NCBI GenBank assembly: GCA_015222065.1
Contig: JADFUQ010000321.1
Location: 1 to 13,782 of the forward strand
Reading direction: 5' to 3'
Source of the DNA: Bacteroidota bacterium
GTDB taxonomy: Bacteria; Bacteroidota; Bacteroidia; Bacteroidales; VadinHA17
DNA length: 13,782 bases
The notes below the pieces were generated by a model. It did no database searches and was not told the DNA's origin. It saw only the letters and a list, made by a program, of their open reading frames with translations. This document shows positions 1-6,395 of this stretch, piece by piece. Within the stretch, counting starts at the first letter, position 1. The number at the start of each line of letters is the position of its first letter. Made by a program: the position numbers and the translations under genes.

Positions 1-984
1 ATCTAACTCTAATGTTGTCATCGCCGCAGTAATATTGAAATGATTTTCCCGCTTGATCAGTTGCTCATGTACCCTGAGCTTTGTTGCAACCCTTACCACT
101 TCAGCGCCGAGAGTCCACCCACACCAGTTCATATCAGCCTCGCTTCCACTACGGCCAAATCCATCCCCATCAGGATCAATATCTGGCAAGTTAGGACGAA
201 TGTCGCCCGCACATCCCTGAAGAAACATTGCAGTTGTTGAGTTATTAAAAGCCTGCTCAATAAAATATTTTGCAATTCCCGGGAAATCACCACTTACCTC
301 AGTGTTCTCACCACGAAATACATTTCCATGGCACACAATATGCATGATTACTGACATAGGTGTAAGAGAGTCACTATCATCCAATCTCAGAACCTTGACC
401 CGATGGTCACAAATTCCTTTGGGATTCAACTTTGGGTGACATTTTCCATCGGCATCGATAGTTCGTCTGCTGGTGTTAAAATCAATCTTACCTTCACCGT
501 AGGCCAGGCTAATTGGGCGTAACCGGCTAACCGCAATCCTGGCAGCTCCGGTAATCTTGGCAATGATTTCTTTTTGATAATGGATATCCGTACCAATCCA
601 TGGACTGCTATGAGTGTGAGAAGCATTTATTATAATATGATCTTCTTTAATACCCGTAGCTAATTGAATTGCACTTCTGATCGAATCACCAACTTGCTGA
701 AATACTTGAATTATATCTAAAGAAACGATTGCAGCCCGATTTTCCCCATCATCAAAAACAAAAACAACAGCATACAATGGATCATGAATCCCTGTGGCAG
801 GACCTTGTCTTCCCTGATACCCTCCCAGGGGAATCTCAATTGGGGGTGTGATATCTACTTTTCCCACTCCTGCTTTAAGATTCGTCAGGGGAACAGTTTC
901 GGGCGTTTCCCCCATAAGCATAGGAGTAATTAAAATCAGCAACAATCCGGCTATTGAAATTATACTCAAAAAATACTTTTTCAT
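1..984 (-). CDS. Exported neutral-ceramidase-like hydrolase (3' end beyond window)
   Basis: The frame is open from the ATG at 984 to the left edge, giving 328 visible codons; the C-terminal part is missing. Residues 1-24 are a signal peptide (MKKYFLS followed by a leucine/isoleucine core), so the protein is exported. The body matches the N-terminal domain of neutral/alkaline non-lysosomal ceramidases: a VGKVDITPP opening at about 40-48, INASHTHSSP at 119-128 with candidate zinc ligands H123 and H125, VCHGNVF with H219 as the next zinc ligand, and LQGCAGDIRPN at 255-265. In true ceramidases that last motif reads like GDVSPN and its Ser is the nucleophile; here the position is Arg263, so ceramide hydrolysis is doubtful. 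Many bacterial relatives share the fold without proven ceramidase activity. The gene lies 70 bases behind the Tat-signal aminotransferase gene and is probably co-transcribed with it. Family assignment is fairly sure, substrate unknown. Confidence 0.85.
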   Translation of the reverse strand, partial: MKKYFLSIISIAGLLLILITPMLMGETPETVPLTNLKAGVGKVDITPPIEIPLGGYQGRQGPATGIHDPLYAVVFVFDDGENRAAIVSLDIIQVFQQVGDSIRSAIQLATGIKEDHIIINASHTHSSPWIGTDIHYQKEIIAKITGAARIAVSRLRPISLAYGEGKIDFNTSRRTIDADGKCHPKLNPKGICDHRVKVLRLDDSDSLTPMSVIMHIVCHGNVFRGENTEVSGDFPGIAKYFIEQAFNNSTTAMFLQGCAGDIRPNLPDIDPDGDGFGRSGSEADMNWCGWTLGAEVVRVATKLRVHEQLIKRENHFNITAAMTTLELD

Positions 985-1005
985 TGTTATACCTTAAAGT
1001 TTACC

Positions 1006-1032
1006 TTCCTGGAGGGTTAAAACTGCCAGGAA
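1006..1032. repeat. 7-bp inverted repeat ahead of the ceramidase-like gene
   Basis: TTCCTGG (1006-1012) and CCAGGAA (1026-1032) form a perfect 7-bp stem around a 13-base loop, between the Tat-signal aminotransferase gene and the ceramidase-like gene. No T-run follows it on the minus strand, so it does not look like an intrinsic terminator. It could be a processing or mRNA-stability hairpin, or chance. Confidence 0.3.
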
Positions 1033-1054
1033 AATTTGATTAAATCATGCTTAA

Positions 1055-2419
1055 TTATATCAACTTGTCCCTATTCTCATAAATTTTCAGGATAGCATTA
1101 TAAATGTCATCCATATCCTGCCTGGTTCCCAGCAAAACATTGCTATGGAAACCAACTGATTCCTCGACCAGTTGATCACATTCCGGGCAGACGAGTTGCC
1201 GGCGATAGGCGTCCAGTCTCTCTTTTGAATAGATTTTTTGGAATGTCTTTGAATTAAGAGCTTCTTCAATGAGACCTTCTTTATGCATTGGTTCCCCTTC
1301 AATGGCCCCCAAGCCTCCTGATGTAGGAATTCCTTCTGCAACAAGTGCTTTGATAAATTTATCCCTTGGATAATCATTAAAGTGTTCTTTTTTGTAGCGG
1401 AAGCCATAGTAATAGTAGGCAGTTCGAGTTATTTCCTCATAACCCTTAATAGGGACAATACCTGGAATTTCTTCTATTTTTTCGGTTAAATAATCTGCAT
1501 TCTCAGAACGTCTTTTTGCTTCTTCTTCTGCACTATCCATTTGAGTGATTAAGATGGACGCTTGATATTCTGCCATTCTGCATTTTGTACCTAAAATGGG
1601 GTGCCCACCCCGGTCTCGTGACATATATTTCCCCTTAGGTCTGCCAAAGTTATGGAACGAGTAACATAGATCCATTATCTGTTCATCATCACCCAAAATT
1701 GCCCCCCCCTCGCCACAGGTGATACTTTTGCCGTTTTGTAAACTAAAACAACCAAGGTCTCCAAGCGTTCCGGTTTTTTTATGCTTCCATTCAGCAAGGT
1801 GTGATTCACACGCATCCTCAACGACCTTGAGGTTATACTTTTTTGCAATGGCATTTATTTTGTCCATATTGCTAACCCCGCAAGTGATGTGTACCGGCAT
1901 AATTGCTGTAGTGTTTTCGGTGATCCTTTCTTCGATCTTATCAGGGTCTATTTGCCAGGTTACGGGATCAATATCCACAAAAACGGGTAATGCATTGTTT
2001 AGAAGTATAGAATCAACAGATGCGACAAAGGTAAACGGCGTTGTTATAACTTCGTCACCACCACCTACCCCAAGTGCATGAAGAGAAGTAATGAGAGCAT
2101 GGGTCCCATTTGTAGTGAGCAGGCAGTGTTTTGCTCCCATAAGCTTTGCAAATTTTTCCTCAGCTTCTTTTACCACACCACTTCTTGACCAAACACCGCT
2201 GCGCAAAACGGGCAGGATGGCATCTTCGTCAGCTTTATCCCAGACAGGCCAGACATGAAAAGGTTTTATTCTAACAGGCTGCCCGCCTAAAATTGCTAGC
2301 CTACTTGTTTGTTGGGTGTGAAACCCAAAAGCCGGAATGGATGCAACCGCCATTACAGAAACAGCTCCGATTGAAGTCGTCTCCAAAAAATGACGTCTTG
2401 TGATTTTGTTTTTGTTCAT
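1055..2419 (-). CDS. DegT/DnrJ/EryC1/StrS aminotransferase with Tat signal
   Basis: A 454-residue PLP-dependent fold-type I aminotransferase of the sugar-aminating DegT family. Residues 1-32 form a twin-arginine signal: TRRHFL at 7-12, then a hydrophobic stretch to about 32. The enzyme body starts near 40 with LAILGGQPVR. TTNGTHA at 102-108 matches the PLP-phosphate contact region, EDAC at 201-204 supplies the Asp (D202) that pairs with the PLP ring nitrogen, and K231 in QNGKSITCGEGG is the expected Schiff-base lysine. All key residues are present, so it should be active. The start is well fixed by AAGGAGG nine bases upstream. It sits between the Nramp-like transporter and the ceramidase-like gene and is a paralogue of the cytosolic DegT protein at 4952-6193. 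Most DegT enzymes act in the cytoplasm on nucleotide- or phospho-sugars, which makes the export signal odd. The donor and acceptor are not known. Confidence 0.9.
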   Translation of the reverse strand: MNKNKITRRHFLETTSIGAVSVMAVASIPAFGFHTQQTSRLAILGGQPVRIKPFHVWPVWDKADEDAILPVLRSGVWSRSGVVKEAEEKFAKLMGAKHCLLTTNGTHALITSLHALGVGGGDEVITTPFTFVASVDSILLNNALPVFVDIDPVTWQIDPDKIEERITENTTAIMPVHITCGVSNMDKINAIAKKYNLKVVEDACESHLAEWKHKKTGTLGDLGCFSLQNGKSITCGEGGAILGDDEQIMDLCYSFHNFGRPKGKYMSRDRGGHPILGTKCRMAEYQASILITQMDSAEEEAKRRSENADYLTEKIEEIPGIVPIKGYEEITRTAYYYYGFRYKKEHFNDYPRDKFIKALVAEGIPTSGGLGAIEGEPMHKEGLIEEALNSKTFQKIYSKERLDAYRRQLVCPECDQLVEESVGFHSNVLLGTRQDMDDIYNAILKIYENRDKLI

Positions 2420-2428
2420 TTAAAATTT

Positions 2429-2435
2429 CCTCCTT
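2429..2435 (-). promoter_or_regulatory. Strong Shine-Dalgarno for the Tat-signal aminotransferase
   Basis: AAGGAGG on the minus strand ends nine bases before the ATG at 2419. It is the strongest ribosome-binding site in the window. It supports the start that includes the twin-arginine signal rather than a later internal start. Confidence 0.75.
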
Positions 2436-2486
2436 ATTTTTAAAAAAGCACAATTGATTCCGAAAACTAATATTATTCATCTTATT

Positions 2487-2494
2487 CAAATATA
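2487..2494 (-). promoter_or_regulatory. Possible Bacteroidota-type -7 element
   Basis: TATATTTG on the minus strand fits the Bacteroidota -7 consensus TAnnTTTG, about 70 bases ahead of the Tat-signal aminotransferase start. No TTTG-type -33 box lies at the expected spacing; the nearest TTG is only 11 bases away. In AT-rich DNA this could be chance, so the call is weak. Confidence 0.2.
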
Positions 2495-2515
2495 GATTTT
2501 TTTTCCAACTTTTAT

Positions 2516-3751
2516 TTAAAAGTATCTCCAAATACCGACCACGCCGAAATAAGACATAATAAACGAGAAAATAATTGTTGTGAATAAACCAAGATTCACC
2601 CAGATATTAGCTTTATATTTTCCCAAATGTTTCTGGTTAAGTAAAACTGTAATGCCAATTATTGACAATGGAAGAATAATTGCCAGGAGAGCCATAGTAA
2701 GAATCATCAGAGAAACGGGCTTGGTTTTTAAATACGGGCCGATCAGGGCAATCAAAATCCCAATCGTTATAAAAATTCGATTCACCAGGGAGCCCGGATT
2801 TATCTTTTGTTTGGTGATATCAGAAATGATCCACGGGGCGATCAAAATAGTGGGGATAAGACTGGATACACCTGCGCCGACAATTCCAATCATAAAAAGT
2901 GTGATGGCAAAATTTCCTGCAAGCGGTTCAAGAATTCTAACCATATCAATAGTTTCTTCAATCGGTTTGCCGATCACATAAAGCGTTCCGGCGGCACAGA
3001 TCATTACCGAAATACTTAACACAAACATGGCAATAACTGAAATGATTGCATCGGTTCGTGCCCTTCCACTTTGTAACAGTGTCCACCCTTTTTCTTTTAG
3101 CGTAATGCTGCGGCAAAATAACATGGCCGAACTAAAAGTGGTGCCGGCCATTCCGGCAATGATCAAAGTTGCATTAGATTCTTTGGGTATTGCGGGAACC
3201 AAACCTGAAATAATCATCCCCCAGGAAGGTACGATAAAAAAGGCTGTGGCAATAAAACAGATACCCATAATCGCTACTGTAATAGCCAGAATTTTCTCTA
3301 AAAACTGATATTGGCCTCGCCATAAAATCACAAAAAGGATAAAAGCCAGTGAAATGGTAATGACTATTTTTACTATCCATGATGAATAACCGACAGTAAT
3401 CGAAATCCATTCCTGTAAAATATCGACTACAATAGCCATTAAACCCGAGACCCCCATAAACTCGGCAATAATAAGGGCAGACATAATAAAAAACGCAATT
3501 GGCCTGCCAAAAGGAAATCGCTTTTTTATAGCATATAGAATCGTTTCACCGGTTGCCAGGGTATACCTGCTAAAAGCCCATATCCCTATAAAAGTAAAAA
3601 TACACGACAGCACTACTGTCCATATCAGGGACATGCCCCACCGTGATCCCGCTGATGCCATGGTAGTAACACTTCCGGTTCCTATATTATAACCAATTAA
3701 AAATAATCCCGGACCTATTAGTGCCAGTAATTTTTTGAATTTGTTTTGCAT
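2516..3751 (-). CDS. Nramp-like membrane transporter with non-canonical binding motifs
   Basis: A 411-residue protein with about eleven hydrophobic segments. The first helix begins LIGPGLFLIGYN (11-22), and AGSRWG follows at 34-39, the arrangement seen in the Nramp/MntH family. In metal-transporting Nramps the first helix carries DPGN; aligning on the AGS motif puts GTGS (24-27) there, so the Asp and Asn ligands are lost. The sixth-helix MPH motif is likewise replaced by SSA (207-209, in AGTTFSSAM). The fold is therefore Nramp-like, but classical Mn/Fe transport is unlikely and the substrate cannot be named; a different cation or an organic solute are both possible. The start is the ATG at 3751, with no clear Shine-Dalgarno. 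It lies 79 bases behind the oxidoreductase gene and 96 ahead of the Tat-signal aminotransferase gene, probably in one transcript, which suggests a substrate linked to that pathway. Confidence 0.8.
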   Translation of the reverse strand: MQNKFKKLLALIGPGLFLIGYNIGTGSVTTMASAGSRWGMSLIWTVVLSCIFTFIGIWAFSRYTLATGETILYAIKKRFPFGRPIAFFIMSALIIAEFMGVSGLMAIVVDILQEWISITVGYSSWIVKIVITISLAFILFVILWRGQYQFLEKILAITVAIMGICFIATAFFIVPSWGMIISGLVPAIPKESNATLIIAGMAGTTFSSAMLFCRSITLKEKGWTLLQSGRARTDAIISVIAMFVLSISVMICAAGTLYVIGKPIEETIDMVRILEPLAGNFAITLFMIGIVGAGVSSLIPTILIAPWIISDITKQKINPGSLVNRIFITIGILIALIGPYLKTKPVSLMILTMALLAIILPLSIIGITVLLNQKHLGKYKANIWVNLGLFTTIIFSFIMSYFGVVGIWRYF

Positions 3752-3830
3752 AATATTGAACCTGAATAAAGTTTTACTGTGTCTATGGTGTTAGGGTTAA
3801 TAAATCCGGAACAGATGCAACATCAATTTA

Positions 3831-4883
3831 TCATTTACTAAAATCATCTATATTAACCATAGCATTTGTTTTAGATGATTCATAAATTGCCAAAATAATC
3901 GCTAATGATTTTATACTTTCTTCACCAGAAACGGGTGGTATTTTTTTATTGTTGATAGCATCCACAATTGCTTCAAATTGATTTTTATGTGGTTCAATAG
4001 AAAAACCGCCAAAGGGACTGGAAGAACCGGCTGATTTTGCACCACTATTTTCATCTTTTTCATCCTCATTCGAAGCTTCACCTTTTACAGAAATTTTTGC
4101 GCTATTATCATCAATAACAGCGCTGCCTTTTTCACCGTGAAGTTCAATACGTCTTGATTGAGCCGGGTGAACGGATGTGGAGGCTTCAATCACACCAATG
4201 GCGCCGCTTTTAAAACGAAGCGTTACTACAGCATTGTCTTCGCCTTCAATCCTTTCATGTGTAAATGTCCCTACCTGTCCAAAAACGGTTTCAACATCAC
4301 CCATCAGCCATTGCAATAAATCGATGGTGTGAATAGCCTGATTGATGAGAACACCGCCGCCATCTAACTCTGACGTACCACGCCAGGCGGCACTATCATA
4401 ATATTCCTGTGAACGAAACCATTTGATATAAGCATCGCCCATAAACAATCTGCCAAGCTTGTTTTTTTCAATTTGCCTTTTCAATTCTTCTACCTCCGCG
4501 ATGAAACGATTTTGATAAATAACCGCTAATTGAACATTATTCTTATTACATACATCTATAAGTTCTTTTGCACGTTTCAGGGTAACTTCAATTGGTTTTT
4601 CAAGGATAACATGTTTTCCTGCTTCCGCTGCTTTCTTTCCATAGTCAAGATGATTTCCATTTGGAGTGCAAATTGAAACAGCTTCAAGCTCCGGATCAGA
4701 AATAAATTCATCCCAGTCCATACTCCACTTTGTTTCATATTTCTCACCAACACGACAGGCATTTTTTTCACTACGGCTGAATACTGAAATAAGTTCAGCA
4801 TTTCCTGATTGTTGAATAGCCTGTGCATGTATCTCCGATATCGCTCCGCAACCAACTATTCCTATTCTAAGTTTCTTACTCAT
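3831..4883 (-). CDS. Gfo/Idh/MocA family NAD(P)-dependent oxidoreductase
   Basis: A 350-residue cytosolic sugar or cyclitol dehydrogenase counted from the ATG at 4883. The N-terminal Rossmann fold shows GIVGCGAIS (8-16) for the dinucleotide, followed by SICTPNGNH (70-78) and the family signature EKP (95-97), whose Lys helps catalysis. The C-terminal domain carries DGGGVLINQAIHTIDLL, placing the probable catalytic His at 185. Near residues 270-292 there is an acidic, serine-rich loop. The frame also opens three codons earlier at a GTG (4892), but the ATG followed by SKKLRIG is the more natural start; neither has a good Shine-Dalgarno. Family members oxidise or reduce a sugar hydroxyl, and several work with a DegT aminotransferase to make amino sugars. 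Such a gene lies just upstream (4952-6193), which supports a joint pathway. Exact substrate unknown. Confidence 0.9.
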   Translation of the reverse strand: MSKKLRIGIVGCGAISEIHAQAIQQSGNAELISVFSRSEKNACRVGEKYETKWSMDWDEFISDPELEAVSICTPNGNHLDYGKKAAEAGKHVILEKPIEVTLKRAKELIDVCNKNNVQLAVIYQNRFIAEVEELKRQIEKNKLGRLFMGDAYIKWFRSQEYYDSAAWRGTSELDGGGVLINQAIHTIDLLQWLMGDVETVFGQVGTFTHERIEGEDNAVVTLRFKSGAIGVIEASTSVHPAQSRRIELHGEKGSAVIDDNSAKISVKGEASNEDEKDENSGAKSAGSSSPFGGFSIEPHKNQFEAIVDAINNKKIPPVSGEESIKSLAIILAIYESSKTNAMVNIDDFSK

Positions 4884-4951
4884 TTCTATCACAATTAATG
4901 CTTATTTGATTTTTCAGGTGTTGCCATAAAAACAAATAACAAGAAACAAAC

Positions 4952-6193
4952 CTATCGTTTTTCCATGTAATACCTGGCCACTTTTTCAATTGCCTGACCC
5001 ATTTCTTCAATATCCTGTTCTGTGAAAAACTCATTCATTTCCAGATTAATGACCTGTGTGAAAGCTTTTTCCGCAACCGGGCAATTAACATTATCATAAG
5101 AAATGTTAGTTCCCAATTCGCTGTTCACAAAAGGATGCTGGCTATCGGGGAAGGCCGAACGATTTTTAAAAACATCATAGGCATATTCCGGCATTCCTCC
5201 GGTGATCATATTCGCTACATTTGGAATACCTTCCTCTTTTAATGCGGCAGAGAATTCTGCTGAAGTAACAGATAATTTTTCCGTATCAACTCTGAAAACA
5301 AAGAAAAAATAGGTATGTTTAGTTCCTTCAGGTATCAGCTGCGGGGTAATACCTTCAATAGTTTTTAAGTGTTCTGTTAATTTATCTCCAAGTTTCCGGC
5401 GCTGTTTGATAATCCAGGGTAATTTCTTCAATTGCGCCAGCGCCACCGCTCCCTGAAGTTCTGTCATCTGGTAATTCGGAGCTAAAAAATATGGGTTTTT
5501 TATTCCCGTTTCCCTGTCATAACATTTATCTGAAAACAGGCTGGCAAATTTCCTCTTGTCTTCATCATTGGTTAAAATCATACCACCGGAACCGCAGGTA
5601 ATATGTTTAAAATGATTCAAACTGAAAGTGCTTATAGGGGTCATGGTTCCTGCCAATTTGCCTTTATATTCTCCAAGGTATGCCTGGGCAACATCTTCCA
5701 CAATATGTAAATTGTATTTCTCACCCAGGGCAAGAAATGCATCCATATCCGCTACAAGGCCAGTGTGATGAACCACCAGGATTGCACCGGTTTTTTCGGT
5801 AATACACTCTTCTACACTCTTCGGATCCATGTTATACGTATCCGCTTCAATGTCAGCAAATACAGGGATGAGATTCTGGTATAATATTCCGGTTAACGAG
5901 CCCATGTCCGTTATTGAACTGGTGATAACTTCGCTGCCGGGTTTAAGCTGCAAGGTACCTAATGCAATATGCACCGCTGCCGTTCCGGATGAACAGGCAA
6001 CGCAATGCTTCATATCGTGCATTTTGGCAAATTCATCCTGAAACTCATATACCTTATTACCCATACAATAAAAAAGCATATCATTATCGATAACTTCCAT
6101 GAGCTGGTCTTTTTCTTCCTGTCCGAAACGCTTACCTGTACCAAAAGGTCTTGTTTTTGTTTTCGGTCCGCCATTGATTGCTAATTGTGTCAT
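4952..6193 (-). CDS. DegT/DnrJ/EryC1/StrS family aminotransferase (cytosolic)
   Basis: A 413-residue PLP enzyme without an export signal, beginning MTQLAINGGPK. Visible family features are CSSGTAAVH (68-75) near the PLP phosphate, VEDVAQAY (165-172) with D167 facing the pyridine nitrogen, and K196 in NHFKHITCGSGG as the Schiff-base lysine. Length and motif spacing fit the sugar aminotransferase group, which adds an amino group (commonly from glutamate) to a keto-sugar or keto-cyclitol; some relatives act in the reverse or eliminating sense. The next gene in the transcript, 68 bases on, encodes a Gfo/Idh oxidoreductase that could make the keto substrate. Known partners of this kind include WlbA/WlbE and NtdC/NtdA; the resemblance is of arrangement, not proven identity. 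The ATG at 6193 lacks a clear Shine-Dalgarno. A second, Tat-signal paralogue lies at 1055-2419. Confidence 0.92.
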   Translation of the reverse strand: MTQLAINGGPKTKTRPFGTGKRFGQEEKDQLMEVIDNDMLFYCMGNKVYEFQDEFAKMHDMKHCVACSSGTAAVHIALGTLQLKPGSEVITSSITDMGSLTGILYQNLIPVFADIEADTYNMDPKSVEECITEKTGAILVVHHTGLVADMDAFLALGEKYNLHIVEDVAQAYLGEYKGKLAGTMTPISTFSLNHFKHITCGSGGMILTNDEDKRKFASLFSDKCYDRETGIKNPYFLAPNYQMTELQGAVALAQLKKLPWIIKQRRKLGDKLTEHLKTIEGITPQLIPEGTKHTYFFFVFRVDTEKLSVTSAEFSAALKEEGIPNVANMITGGMPEYAYDVFKNRSAFPDSQHPFVNSELGTNISYDNVNCPVAEKAFTQVINLEMNEFFTEQDIEEMGQAIEKVARYYMEKR

Positions 6194-6239
6194 AAGATTA
6201 TTCTCTAATAATAAATCATATATAAATAAACAGTCTTTT

Positions 6240-6371
6240 TTATTTCTTTAAAAAGCTCCACGCCCGGCTTTCTCCCAACTCGATCCAGAGATCGTTATCC
6301 CGTAAATCCACCATGCCAACTTTGATGATATCCTCAGGTCGTAGAGAGCGATGCTCAAAATCTGCTGAAAT
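6240..6371 (-). pseudogene. Remnant of a lost gene between the GH28 and DegT genes
   Basis: A 43-codon open stretch bounded by in-frame stops (TAA at 6372-6374 and TAA at 6240-6242) has no start codon near its beginning; its only Met is residue 20. It reads like real protein (RSLRPEDIIKVGMVDL, then DLWIELGESRAW) and is richer in GC than the flanking A/T-rich spacer. From memory, KVGxVDL...W(I/T)ELGE(S/T)RAW resembles a segment near the N-terminus of TolB/PD40-like beta-propeller proteins, some of them related to oligogalacturonate lyase, in which RAW is followed by a conserved glutamine-rich segment. Here it ends SFLKK-stop. If so, both ends of the original gene have been deleted. The identification is tentative; that it is a coding remnant is more likely than not. 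The rest of the 6194-6395 spacer is AT-rich with nothing recognisable. Confidence 0.5.
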
Positions 6372-6395
6372 TTATTTTATTTTCAAACCAAAAAA

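Noticed and set aside
1..984. Naming the left-edge gene a ceramidase
   Set aside because: The nucleophile serine is replaced by Arg263, so only the fold family is supported.
1719..2081. Plus-strand ORFs of 60-130 codons throughout, such as this one
   Set aside because: They are antisense to well-supported genes, show no domain-like sequence or ribosome site, and are explained as frame shadows.
2516..3751. Naming the transporter MntH
   Set aside because: Both metal-coordinating motifs of MntH are absent, so a Mn/Fe importer name would mislead.
4884..4892. GTG start three codons upstream for the Gfo/Idh gene
   Set aside because: The ATG at 4883 gives the usual short lead into the Rossmann motif, and the GTG has no better ribosome site.
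6249..6275. AAAGC/GCTTTTT stem as a terminator after the GH28-type gene
   Set aside because: Only five base pairs with a ten-base loop, inside the gene remnant and over 120 bases past the GH28 stop; too weak to annotate.
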